DNA of 64,000 nucleotides from Thermoproteota archaeon. Lineage in GTDB: Archaea > Korarchaeota > Korarchaeia > Korarchaeales > Korarchaeaceae. The notes under the pieces are model-generated. The model worked only from the letters and a program-made list of their open reading frames with translations. It ran no database searches and was not told where the DNA came from. Numbering within the stretch: the stretch's first letter is position 1; each line of letters starts with the position of its first letter. Below, one piece after another: positions 1 to 6,933 of the stretch. The stretch lies in NCBI GenBank assembly GCA_027491915.1, contig JAOZGC010000003.1:23744-87743 (forward strand). The letters are read 5' to 3'. Made by a program: the position numbers and the translations under genes.

Positions 1-346
1 TCGGGCCGCCCACCCTGTCTACGGTCACCCCGAGGGATCTGACCCTCCTCACGAAGTCCTCCGGCACGGCCAGCCTGTCTCCAATCACCAGAATCCGTGG
101 CCTCTCCTCGTAGGCCGTGAGGCCGGCCAACAGACCGATTACCTCCGGATCGTTCACCCCGGGCAGCAGGGTGACGACGGGGGCCCCCACCCTGACCCCG
201 TAAGAGGCGGCCACGACCCAGTCGGCGTATACGTCGCCCCTGACCACTATGGCCCCGTACCCGTCGACCTCGCCCCGCCCCACCATCGGGAGTAGGGCCT
301 GCAAGGCTATGAGTGAGATGGCGATCAGGTACGACGGTGACCCCAT
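1..346 (-). CDS. Secreted protein with cell-wall-binding-repeat-2-like module (C-terminus beyond window)
   Basis: The gene runs off the left edge, so only about 115 N-terminal residues are visible. Reading leftward from an ATG at 346, residues 1-25 form a hydrophobic signal segment (LIAISLIALQALLPMV). An alpha/beta unit follows, with elements RGDVYADWVVAASYG, VGAPVVTLLPG, ILVIGD and VTVDRVGGP. Their order resembles cell wall binding repeat 2 modules, which are found in secreted and S-layer-associated proteins. I infer export and a surface role; the family call is tentative because one partial repeat is visible. It diverges from hisS, with a tRNA-Arg between them. Confidence 0.6.
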   Translation of the reverse strand, partial: MGSPSYLIAISLIALQALLPMVGRGEVDGYGAIVVRGDVYADWVVAASYGVRVGAPVVTLLPGVNDPEVIGLLAGLTAYEERPRILVIGDRLAVPEDFVRRVRSLGVTVDRVGGP

Positions 347-375
347 GAGACCGCCTCTCCGACGCATCAGGGTGG

Positions 376-451
376 CGGGCCCGGCGGGACTCGAACCCGC
401 GACCTGCGGCTTAGGAGGCCGCCGCTCTGATCCATGCTGAGCTACGGGCCC
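376..451 (-). tRNA. tRNA-Arg (CCT)
   Basis: A complete cloverleaf on the minus strand. The acceptor stem is GGGCCCG/CGGGCCC, the anticodon loop CTCCTAA is held by GCGGC/GCCGC, and the T-arm is GCGGG-TTCGAGT-CCCGC. The discriminator is G and CCA is encoded (373-375). No intron. Confidence 0.95.
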
Positions 452-471
452 GCCGAACCAACGGCCGAAGC

Positions 472-480
472 GTTATATAA
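472..480 (+). promoter_or_regulatory. TATA box of hisS
   Basis: TTATATAAG is centred about 26 bases before the ATG at 502. Archaeal TATA boxes sit roughly 26-27 bases before the transcript start, so this favours a leaderless hisS mRNA starting at or very near that ATG, rather than the GTG at 490. Confidence 0.6.
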
Positions 481-501
481 GATTATTCCGTGCCGCGCCG
501 G

Positions 502-1803
502 ATGGATATAGGGCCGCCTAGGGGATTTCGAGATCTGCTTCCCGAGACCCTGAGGATCTACAGGTGGGTCGAGGGCAGGTTCAGGAGGGTGATCTCCTCC
601 TACGGCTTCGAGGAGATCCTAACCCCGACCCTGGAGAGGTTCGAACTGTTCGAGAGGAAGGCCGGGGAGGAGATAGAGAGGTCCCTCTTCGTGCTGGTGG
701 ACAAGTCCGGGAGGAAACTGGTGCTGAGGCCGGAGCTTACCGCCCCCGTCGCGAGGGTATACGCCTCTGCGCCGGCCAGGTTCCCACTCCCGCTGAAGCT
801 GTTCTACTTGGCGAACGTCTTCAGATACGAGGAGCCTCAGAAGATGAGGTACAGGGAATTCTGGCAGGCTGGCGCCGAGATAATAGGTTCAGCCGCTCCT
901 GAGGCCGACGCTGAGATATTGGCGCTCGTCTCCGCCTGCATGGAGTCTGTCGGACTAAGAGAGGTGACTTTCAAGGTTGGAGACGTCAGGATCATAAGGA
1001 GCGTGCTTTCATCGGCGGGACTCGTCGGGTGGGAGGATCAGAACAGGGTCATGCAGGCCTTGGACAAGCGTGGGAAGCTGCCGCGCGAGACCTTTGAATC
1101 AGGGGTGCTGGCGTCGACCGGCGGAGACCGGGAGCTCTCCGGCAGGCTGCTGAACCTGGTGGACCTCGAGGGTCGAGATCCGTCCGAAGTCACGGATCTT
1201 CTCGCTGACGTAGCGGAAGCCGCTTCGGCAGCCGAGAGGGTGGCCCTCGTCATGGACCTGGCTAAGTCCCTAGGTCTCAGATCCAACCTAGTCTTCTCTC
1301 CCGGTCTGGCCAGGGGGCTCGTGTACTACACCGGCTTCGTGTTCGAGGTCTACCTCCCCGACCTTCCATACGCCTTGGGAGGGGGGGGAAGGTACGATGA
1401 GCTCATCTCCCTCTACGGCGGTCCGAGCACCCCGGCGACGGGCGTTTCCGTGGGCATAGACAGGGTGGTCGACGCGGTTCGGGAGAGGGGTCTCGTCCCA
1501 CGACTCGGTAGAAGTGGGATCTTTGTCGTCAGGGCTCCCGGGGCGGAGCCAACCGACGTCGCTTCCATCGCGGCGGCCCTGCGGGCCAGGGGAATAAGGA
1601 CCGACCTAGATCTCCGGGGCGGGAGGAGCGTCTCCAAGCAGCTGGAGCACGCAGATAGGATGGACTACGCCTACGCCGCGATCTTCGGCTCCAGGGAGAA
1701 GAAGAGAGGGGTGGTCACGTTGCGCAACCTGGAGGATGGGTCGGAGCGGGAGGTCCCCATCGAATCGCTGCCCGACCTCATGGTCGGGGGCCGCGATCCT
1801 TAA
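502..1803 (+). CDS. hisS: Histidyl-tRNA synthetase
   Basis: Class II aminoacyl-tRNA synthetase that charges tRNA-His. Motif 1 lies in the N-terminal third. Motif 2 (FRYEEPQKMRYREFWQAGAE) and the histidine-specific motifs GLVYYTGFVFEVY and LGGGGRYDEL are present, followed by a C-terminal anticodon-binding domain (GIFVVRAPG, DLRGGRSVSKQLEHAD). The length of 433 residues is normal. A GTG at 490 would add four residues; the TATA spacing favours ATG 502. The cognate tRNA-His lies about 5 kb downstream at 6647. Confidence 0.95.
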   Translation: MDIGPPRGFRDLLPETLRIYRWVEGRFRRVISSYGFEEILTPTLERFELFERKAGEEIERSLFVLVDKSGRKLVLRPELTAPVARVYASAPARFPLPLKLFYLANVFRYEEPQKMRYREFWQAGAEIIGSAAPEADAEILALVSACMESVGLREVTFKVGDVRIIRSVLSSAGLVGWEDQNRVMQALDKRGKLPRETFESGVLASTGGDRELSGRLLNLVDLEGRDPSEVTDLLADVAEAASAAERVALVMDLAKSLGLRSNLVFSPGLARGLVYYTGFVFEVYLPDLPYALGGGGRYDELISLYGGPSTPATGVSVGIDRVVDAVRERGLVPRLGRSGIFVVRAPGAEPTDVASIAAALRARGIRTDLDLRGGRSVSKQLEHADRMDYAYAAIFGSREKKRGVVTLRNLEDGSEREVPIESLPDLMVGGRDP

Positions 1804-1829
1804 ATTGACAGAGCGGCCCGGCGCCCTGG

Positions 1830-1901
1830 GCCGGGATGGCCGAGCGGTTCAGGCAGCGGGCTGCAGACCCGCGTACGGGGGTTCGAATCCCCCTCCCGGC
1901 T
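1830..1901 (+). tRNA. tRNA-Cys (GCA)
   Basis: The acceptor is GCCGGGA/TCCCGGC, the anticodon loop is CTGCAGA and the T-arm contains GGTTCGAATCC. The discriminator is T, the U73 identity element of tRNA-Cys, and CCA is encoded at 1902-1904. No intron. It lies just after hisS. Confidence 0.95.
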
Positions 1902-1926
1902 CCAAGATCCCCGCGCGTAGGCGCGA

Positions 1927-3189
1927 TCACCCAAACCTTACCCTTCTCCTCGAGACCCCCGCGGAGATCCTCTCCTCAGAGGTCTCCTCGAATAACCTCG
2001 CGAGTGCCTCTTCTTCCCCCTTGGACGGCTCGACCCCCCTCCTGGCCGCCATCCTCCTGTATGTCCTGATGACCGATTCGAGCTCCACCTCGGCCAGCCC
2101 CCAGCCGAGGGTCCGGGCGTACAGGGTGAAGGGAGGAACCCTCTCCGTCACGAAACCGTGGAGTTGGGCCGCCGCGCCGATCTGAAGCCCGGTGTATATC
2201 ATGGTCCCTATGGAGCTCTTGGTGTGATCGCCCAAGGCGGCGCCGAGCTTTATCAGACCCGTTCTCTCCCTCCCGCCCTTCGCAACCCGGACTCGAATCT
2301 CCCCGTACGTGTTCTTGAGGTTGGAGGTCACCGTGCCGGCGCCGAGGTTGACCCAGGATCCAACGTAGCTGTGCCCGAGGAAGCCGAAGTGGGCCTTATT
2401 TGAGTAGGGGGACACCACAGACGAGAAGACCTCCCCCCCCACCCTCGCCTCTTCTCCTATGAAGGACCCGGAGATGTGGGAGCAGGGCGAGATCTTGGCC
2501 CCCCTCCCAATCAGCAGCGGTCCTCTCAGGGTTGAGCCCGCCCCCACCACGCTGCCCCTCTCCAAGAGGACCGGTCCCCCCCTGACGTCCACCGTGACCG
2601 ACCCTTCAACCTCGGCTCCGGGGGATATCATCGCCAGCGCACCATCCCCGAGGACCCTGTCGGCCCACTCCCCCGACTCCACATCCTCCCGGGCCGCGGC
2701 CCGCAGGATCACCGGTTTCAGCTCGGATAAACCCGCCGGACAGATCTCCCATGTCCTATTGACGGTCCGGACCGGGGATTCGAGGGTCGATTCCGCCGCC
2801 GCCAGGATCTCGGAGTTGACGGTCCTGGCGTCGTACCCCTCCACCACCCCAGCCGCGGCCTCCCTCCCCAGCCTGGCCACCACCACCCTGCCGTCCTCGG
2901 TCAGCGCGGCGCCGCGGCGGAGGCCGCAGATCTCCTCCACCACCCCGGGCGGGGCGGCCGAGTTGACGAAGACGACCTCGTCGTCCAGGTCGGACGGGTC
3001 GATCGTCGGCGCACCGAGTTCCTCAGACTTCCGGCGAACGCGCCGCCTAACCAGGGATCTAACATCCCCCTTCCCCTTCGCGCGGTCTATCAGGCGCTCT
3101 CCCCCGAACCACAGCGAGAAGGCGGGATTCAGCTCCGTGAGGGGTCTGAGCCCGCTCACCAGATCGTCTTCGTAAAGTATAAGGAGCAT
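1927..3189 (-). CDS. GlmU-like sugar nucleotidyltransferase with left-handed beta-helix
   Basis: The 420-residue protein has a degenerate nucleotidyltransferase-like N-terminal half (NPAFSLWFGGERLIDR) and a hexapeptide-repeat beta-helix from about residue 195 to 345 (VEGSVTVDVRGGPVLLERGS, GPLLIGRGAKISP). The stretch GHSYVGSWVNLGAGTVTSN followed by LKNTYGEI is the hallmark of the 'putative sugar nucleotidyl transferase' group related to the GlmU acetyltransferase half. A role in activated amino-sugar synthesis for glycans or the envelope is plausible, but the substrate cannot be read from sequence. It diverges from prf1 with a short shared promoter region. Confidence 0.8.
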   Translation of the reverse strand: MLLILYEDDLVSGLRPLTELNPAFSLWFGGERLIDRAKGKGDVRSLVRRRVRRKSEELGAPTIDPSDLDDEVVFVNSAAPPGVVEEICGLRRGAALTEDGRVVVARLGREAAAGVVEGYDARTVNSEILAAAESTLESPVRTVNRTWEICPAGLSELKPVILRAAAREDVESGEWADRVLGDGALAMISPGAEVEGSVTVDVRGGPVLLERGSVVGAGSTLRGPLLIGRGAKISPCSHISGSFIGEEARVGGEVFSSVVSPYSNKAHFGFLGHSYVGSWVNLGAGTVTSNLKNTYGEIRVRVAKGGRERTGLIKLGAALGDHTKSSIGTMIYTGLQIGAAAQLHGFVTERVPPFTLYARTLGWGLAEVELESVIRTYRRMAARRGVEPSKGEEEALARLFEETSEERISAGVSRRRVRFG

Positions 3190-3240
3190 TGCGCCGGGCC
3201 GGTCGAGGCGACCCTAAAAATTGTGGCGGGGGGGTTCGGC

Positions 3241-4458
3241 TTGGGCCGTTCTTTCAGGGAATACGAGTTCAAGAAGTTGCTGAGAGAGCTGGGAAGTAAG
3301 AAGGGCAGGGGAACCGAGCTGATATCCCTCTACGTCCCACCGGGGAGGAACGTGTACGACGTGGTAAAGTACCTGAGGCAAGAGTACGACCAGGCCGGGA
3401 ACATAAAGGACAAGCTGACCAGGAAGAACGTCCAGGGGGCCATAGAGAGCATAATACAGAGGCTAAAACTCTACCGAAAGACCCCCCCAAACGGCCTAGT
3501 CGTGTTCTGCGGGGCCATACCGCGGGGGGCTGACCGCGGGACAGAGAAGATAGAGATATACGTCATAGAGCCGCCCGAGCCAGTCCCCTTCTTCAAATAC
3601 GTCTGCGATCACGAGTTCTTCTTGGATCCCCTGGAGGATATGGTCAGGGAGAAGGCGGCCTACGGCCTCATAGTGATGGACAGAGGGGGGGCCGTCCTGG
3701 CCGTCCTGAGGGGGGCCAACTACAAGATAGTGGACAGGGTTGGCTCCGACATCCCCCCTAAACACAGCGCGGGCGGGCAGTCTCAGAGGAGATTTGAGAG
3801 GATAAGGGAGGAGAGGGTCCACGACTTCTTCAAGAGGCTGGGGGCCAGGGCGACCAAGGCCTTCCTGCCCCTCATGCCGGAGCTGAGGGGCATAATAATA
3901 GGAGGTCCCGGAGACGCCAGGGAGAGGTTCCAGGAGGGGAACTTCCTGCACTACGAGCTTCAGAAGAAGGTGATAGCCAACGTCCCCCTTTCATACACCG
4001 AGGAGCAGGGGGTAAGAGAGCTGATCATGAGGGCCCAGGACCTTCTGAGGGAGGTCTCCCTCTTCGAGGAGAGGGAGGCGGTCGGCGAGGTCTTCTCCCT
4101 GCTGGCCAAGAATCCGGACATGGTGGTCTACGGTATCGGGGAGGTCCACCGGGCGCTCGTCGCCGGGACTGTGGCCAAACTCCTGATGCTCGAGGACATG
4201 GACGAGCGCTACACCCTCAGGAGGTGCTCCTCCTGTGGCCGAGGGTACCTGCTCAGGGAGGCCCCCCCCGAGTGGACCTGTCCCGATTGCGGCTCCAGCG
4301 ATTACTCTGACGAGGAGGTTTCCCTGATAGACTACCTGGGAGAGTTGGCCGAACGGACCGGGACAGACGTCCTTATACTCACGCCGGGGACCGAGTGGGG
4401 CGAGCAGCTGAGGGCGCTGGGCGGGATCGTGGGCATCCTCAGGTACAGGAGCTATTAG
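3241..4458 (+). CDS. prf1: Peptide chain release factor aRF1
   Basis: Recognises stop codons and triggers peptide release on the ribosome. The catalytic GGQ is in KHSAGGQSQRRFERIREER. The stop-codon-reading N-domain has YVCDHEFF (YxCxxxF intact), but the family's NIKS motif reads NIKD. A C-terminal zinc ribbon is present (CSSCG, then CPDCG). Length (405 residues) is normal. A GTG at 3223 gives a longer form. An A/T-rich TATA-like stretch at 3213-3221 puts the transcript start near TTG 3241, and the resulting N-terminus (MGRSFREYEFKKLL) fits the family. The methyltransferase at 19136-19756 is the likely modifier of its GGQ glutamine. Confidence 0.95.
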   Translation: MGRSFREYEFKKLLRELGSKKGRGTELISLYVPPGRNVYDVVKYLRQEYDQAGNIKDKLTRKNVQGAIESIIQRLKLYRKTPPNGLVVFCGAIPRGADRGTEKIEIYVIEPPEPVPFFKYVCDHEFFLDPLEDMVREKAAYGLIVMDRGGAVLAVLRGANYKIVDRVGSDIPPKHSAGGQSQRRFERIREERVHDFFKRLGARATKAFLPLMPELRGIIIGGPGDARERFQEGNFLHYELQKKVIANVPLSYTEEQGVRELIMRAQDLLREVSLFEEREAVGEVFSLLAKNPDMVVYGIGEVHRALVAGTVAKLLMLEDMDERYTLRRCSSCGRGYLLREAPPEWTCPDCGSSDYSDEEVSLIDYLGELAERTGTDVLILTPGTEWGEQLRALGGIVGILRYRSY

Positions 4459-4507
4459 CCCCCGGGACCAGAAACTAGATTTTTATGCCAGTCCGTCCGT
4501 TGGGCGC

Positions 4508-4600
4508 GGGCCGGTAGCGCAGCCGGTAGTCGGTCCAGGTCCGGCCGAACGCGCCCGCCTCGCACGCGGGAGGTCGGGGGTTCGAGTCCCCCCCGGTCCA
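4508..4600 (+). tRNA. tRNA-Ala (CGC) with D-arm intron
   Basis: The acceptor GGGCCGG/CCGGTCC contains the G3:U70 alanine identity pair. The anticodon loop CTCGCAC is closed by CCCGC/GCGGG and the T-arm is GGGGG-TTCGAGT-CCCCC. The gene is 93 bases long. The D-arm can close (GCGC with G+CGC) only if about 20 bases, near 4530-4549, are removed. The flanking GCCGG and the intron's CCGGC can pair, as expected around a bulge-helix-bulge splice site. Mature length would be 73. Confidence 0.85.
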
Positions 4601-4638
4601 TCTCCGAAAAATCTATAATGGCCTAGTCCCACGTGCGT

Positions 4639-4733
4639 GGGCCCGTAGCTCAGCCTGGTTGGAGCGCCCGGCTGATAGCGGTCTCTGGCCGGTGGAGACC
4701 GGGAGGTCCCGGGTTCAAGTCCCGGCGGGCCCA
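4639..4733 (+). tRNA. tRNA-Ile (GAT) with anticodon-loop intron
   Basis: The acceptor is GGGCCCG/CGGGCCC with discriminator A. The anticodon stem CCCGG/CCGGG encloses CTGATA. A 20-base intron (about 4678-4697) sits at the canonical position 37/38. Mature length is 75. The discriminator base is also the A of a fortuitous ATG at 4733; the downstream PIN gene more likely starts at 4754. Confidence 0.93.
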
Positions 4734-4753
4734 TGGGATCCGAGGGTCGGGCC

Positions 4754-5137
4754 ATGAGAAAGATAATCTTGGACACCTCTTTCCTGTTGGCTTCGCTGGA
4801 GAAACCCGGCCCCGTGAGCTTCCGGGACCTGGAGGAGATCAGACCGGGATTTTCCCTCGTCATGCCAGCAGAGTGCTACGAGGAGCTGGTCGCCAAGGTA
4901 GGCAGCGCCAAGGCCTCGGATTTGATATCCAAACTATCCATTGAGGTGATCGAGGTGGGCGCCCAGACCTCCCCGGACGACGCCGTCGTCGCCCTGGCGC
5001 GCCGCACCCCGGGGGCCGCGGTCGCCACGCTCGACGTTGAGTTAAAAAACAGGCTCAGATCCGAGGGAATCCCGGTGATCTACCTGAGGTCCGGCAAGAG
5101 GCTGGAGACGGAGGGGCTGTTCCCATACGGGAGGTAG
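4754..5137 (+). CDS. PIN-domain protein, FCF1/Utp24-like
   Basis: Short PIN nuclease (127 residues). N-terminal KIILDTSFLLA carries the first acidic residue, EL(V) in ECYEELV the second, and ATLDVELKNRL the third. The C-terminal IYLRSGKRLE is typical of the archaeal group related to the rRNA-processing nuclease Fcf1/Utp24. It sits just upstream of rpo7 and spt4, its usual archaeal context, which separates it from VapC toxins (no antitoxin alongside). A role in rRNA maturation is inferred from family and neighbours. ATG 4754 is preferred over the ATG at 4733 overlapping the tRNA. Confidence 0.88.
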   Translation: MRKIILDTSFLLASLEKPGPVSFRDLEEIRPGFSLVMPAECYEELVAKVGSAKASDLISKLSIEVIEVGAQTSPDDAVVALARRTPGAAVATLDVELKNRLRSEGIPVIYLRSGKRLETEGLFPYGR

Positions 5138-5143
5138 TGAGCG

Positions 5144-5722
5144 TTGTACTACGTGGTGGAGATGAGCGACGTGGCCAGGCTCCCGCCTCAGATGATAGGC
5201 AGGGATCCCGCCGAAGTCGCGGAGGAGCAGATGAGGTCGAAGTACGTGGGTAGGTACCTGGAGGACGCTGGCCTCGTGCTGGAGGTACTGGGGGTGAAGA
5301 GCCTCAGCCCCGGGCGAGTCATAATATCCAGCCCCTCCATATACTACAGGGTTGACTTCGAGGCCCTGACCTTCCTCCCAAAGAGAGAGGAGGTTATAGA
5401 GGGCGAGATAAAGGCCGTCTTGGACTACGGGGCGATGGTCACCATAGGTCCAATAGACGGCTTCATCCACATCTCCCAGCTGGGGGACGACGTTTTCGTC
5501 TTGAGGAGCGGCGTCCTCCAAGGGCGGCGCACCAAGATGACCTTCAGGAGGGGCGACGTCGTTAGGGCTAAGGTTAGCTCCGTCAGCGGGCCGAGACCGG
5601 CCGGGGTCCTCAGGGGAGAGCCCATAGTGAAGGTTGCCCTCAACTGCAGGACGCCAGGATTGGGCAAGGTTGGAGAGGGGGGACTGGAAGGTGCCGAGGC
5701 TAAAGGCGTGCAAGAGATGTAA
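5144..5722 (+). CDS. rpoE: RNA polymerase subunit Rpo7 (RpoE')
   Basis: Stalk subunit of archaeal RNA polymerase, partner of Rpo4, the Rpb7 homologue. The N-terminal tip domain spans residues 1-80 (RVIISSPSIYYRVDFEALTF). An S1 RNA-binding domain follows (EGEIKAVLDYGAMVTIGPID, GFIHISQLGDD, GDVVRAKVSSVS). The TTG start at 5144 lies six bases after the PIN gene's stop. Its 3' end overlaps spt4 in another frame, so the block is co-transcribed. The 192-residue length is normal. Confidence 0.95.
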   Translation: MYYVVEMSDVARLPPQMIGRDPAEVAEEQMRSKYVGRYLEDAGLVLEVLGVKSLSPGRVIISSPSIYYRVDFEALTFLPKREEVIEGEIKAVLDYGAMVTIGPIDGFIHISQLGDDVFVLRSGVLQGRRTKMTFRRGDVVRAKVSSVSGPRPAGVLRGEPIVKVALNCRTPGLGKVGEGGLEGAEAKGVQEM

Positions 5723-5882
5723 GGCTCTGACTTCGAAGGAGGTCTGCCCCGTCTGTGGGTCTAGAGACCTCACCATCAACTGGGAGGGCCTGGTGGCCAT
5801 AGTGGATCCCGTCAGATCGGAGCTGGCGAAGAGGTTGGGGATAGAGAGCTCCGGTCTCTACGCGCTCAGGGTCATGGAGTAG
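5691..5882 (+). CDS. spt4: Transcription elongation factor Spt4 (RpoE'')
   Basis: Small zinc-ribbon partner of Spt5, which together raise RNA polymerase processivity. CKRC and CPVC form the zinc site, and INWEGLVAIVDP is the conserved Spt4 core. A GTG start at 5691, inside the end of rpo7, gives 63 residues, the usual archaeal length; longer readings upstream do not match the family. Spt5 is encoded at 8315. Confidence 0.93.
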   Translation: MPRLKACKRCKALTSKEVCPVCGSRDLTINWEGLVAIVDPVRSELAKRLGIESSGLYALRVME

Positions 5883-5901
5883 GGTGGGCGGTAGACGCAC
5901 G

Positions 5902-5910
5902 TTTTATAAT
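5902..5910 (+). promoter_or_regulatory. TATA box of the S24e-S27ae genes
   Basis: TTTATAAT within GTTTTATAAT is centred near 5906, placing a transcript start around 5932, just before the candidate S24e starts at 5934 (GTG) and 5943 (TTG). Confidence 0.6.
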
Positions 5911-5942
5911 CCGGGTCTCGGTCGGATGGGCTGGTGGGGGAT

Positions 5943-6254
5943 TTGAGCCCGAAGCTCACGATAATCGAGCAGAAACCCAATGCCCTTCTGGGCAGGACGG
6001 AGGTGAAGGCCTCCCTGGAATACGAGGCTGGCACTCCCACCAGGGCCGAGGTCAGGAGGATGCTGGCGGGTATCCTTAACTGCGGCGAATCCCTGGTATT
6101 CGTGAGGAAGATCTCACCCGATTATGGGAGGAGGGCGGCTAAGGTCTTTGCGGTCGTCTACTCAAGCAGGGCGAGGGCCCTTGAGATCGAACCGGATCAC
6201 ATAATCGCCAGGAACGAGGGGGTGAGGGATGTTGGGGAAGCACAAGGTGGTTAG
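5943..6254 (+). CDS. rps24e: 30S ribosomal protein S24e
   Basis: Small-subunit protein shared by archaea and eukaryotes. The fold is recognisable from [38 protein letters not shown] and [19 protein letters not shown]. Length is about 103 residues. TTG 5943 follows a G-rich Shine-Dalgarno-like GGTGGGGGA; GTG 5934 is an almost leaderless alternative. It overlaps the S27ae start, the usual archaeal gene order. Confidence 0.93.
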   Translation: MSPKLTIIEQKPNALLGRTEVKASLEYEAGTPTRAEVRRMLAGILNCGESLVFVRKISPDYGRRAAKVFAVVYSSRARALEIEPDHIIARNEGVRDVGEAQGG

Positions 6255-6396
6255 GGTGTCCGACTACTACGAGATATCGGAGGGGAAGATCGTCAGGAAG
6301 AAGAGGATATGTCCCAGGTGCGGAGCCTTCATGGCGGACCATCGGGACCGGTGGTCCTGCGGCAGGTGCGGCTACACCGAATTTAAGAAGGGCTAG
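6232..6396 (+). CDS. rps27ae: 30S ribosomal protein S27ae
   Basis: A 54-residue zinc-ribbon ribosomal protein. It has [20 protein letters not shown], then two CxxC pairs (CPRCG and CGRCG) and a final FKKG. A TTG start at 6232 lies within the end of S24e, with GGTGAGG (6221-6227) as ribosome-binding site. In eukaryotes this protein is fused to ubiquitin; here, as in most archaea, it stands alone. Confidence 0.93.
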   Translation: MGKHKVVRVSDYYEISEGKIVRKKRICPRCGAFMADHRDRWSCGRCGYTEFKKG

Positions 6397-6413
6397 GGGG
6401 TCCTCCTCACGGT

Positions 6414-6489
6414 GGGCCCGTAGCTCAGCACGGATCAGAGCGGCGGCCTCCGGAGCCGCAGGTCGCGGGTTCGAATCCCGCCGGGCCCG
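6414..6489 (+). tRNA. tRNA-Arg (CCG)
   Basis: The acceptor is GGGCCCG/CGGGCCC, the anticodon loop CTCCGGA is in GCGGC/GCCGC, the T-arm is GCGGG-TTCGAAT-CCCGC and the discriminator is G. A run of T residues at 6491-6495 is a likely terminator. Its body closely resembles the other two Arg tRNAs (376 and 18804), suggesting duplication with anticodon change. Confidence 0.95.
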
Positions 6490-6565
6490 CTTTTTGGCGG
6501 CCCAATCCCGCTGGCCGAGCATAGCGCCACAACGGTTATTAATGGCGTCCGTCAACTGTGGACGC

Positions 6566-6639
6566 GCGGCCGTGGTCTAGCCTGGACAGGATGGGGGCCC
6601 CCCAAGCCCCAGACCCGGGTTCAAGTCCCGGCGGCCGCA
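6566..6639 (+). tRNA. tRNA-Gly (CCC) with C33
   Basis: The acceptor is GCGGCCG/CGGCCGC with discriminator A and encoded CCA (6640-6642). The anticodon stem GGGGC/GCCCC closes a seven-base loop CCCCCAA, so position 33 reads C rather than the near-universal U. Everything else is a normal archaeal glycine tRNA. Confidence 0.88.
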
Positions 6640-6646
6640 CCACATC

Positions 6647-6718
6647 GGCCGGGGTGGGGTAGCGGCATCCTGGGGGCCTGTGGAGCCCTCGTCGCGGGTT
6701 CGAATCCCGCCCCCGGCC
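6647..6718 (+). tRNA. tRNA-His (GTG)
   Basis: The anticodon loop is CTGTGGA. The extra 5' G (6647) opposite C73 (6718), the identity feature of tRNA-His, is encoded in the DNA. The acceptor is GCCGGGG/CCCCGGC, with CCA at 6719-6721. It follows tRNA-Gly by a few bases, so the two are probably processed from one transcript. Confidence 0.94.
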
Positions 6719-6765
6719 CCACCCTCCTTTTGGGATGGCGTCTTACTTCCTCCTTCTGCCTTTGG

Positions 6766-6838
6766 TGGACCCGGCGGGACTCGAACCCGCGGCCTCCGGC
6801 TTGCAAAGCCGGCGCTCCACCACCTGAGCTACGGGCCC
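6766..6838 (-). tRNA. tRNA-Ala (TGC)
   Basis: Minus-strand cloverleaf with GGGCCCG/CGGGTCC, including the G3:U70 alanine pair. The anticodon loop is TTTGCAA in CCGGC/GCCGG, and CCA is encoded (6763-6765). No intron. It points away from ftsZ1. Confidence 0.95.
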
Positions 6839-6878
6839 ACGTCTAATTTAGTGAGGCGCATCGTCGCCCGCGACATCC

Positions 6879-6890
6879 TATATTAATATA
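6879..6890 (+). promoter_or_regulatory. Promoter (palindromic TATA) of the ftsZ1-L10 operon
   Basis: TATATTAATATA is a perfect 12-base palindrome centred near 6885, predicting a transcript start about 6911. A leader of some 23 bases with GGGTGAT precedes the GTG at 6934. It lies between the divergent tRNA-Ala and ftsZ1. Confidence 0.55.
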
Positions 6891-6933
6891 CACGGGTAGA
6901 TGTGGGGCCGCGAGTCCACGGGGTGATATCGGG

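Noticed and set aside
4733..4753. Earlier ATG for the PIN gene overlapping tRNA-Ile
   Set aside because: It uses the discriminator base of the tRNA; the PIN fold begins at ATG 4754 with RKIILDTSF.
6643..6646. tRNA-Gly and tRNA-His as one fused gene
   Set aside because: Each has its own complete cloverleaf and CCA; the four-base gap is consistent with a processed tandem pair.
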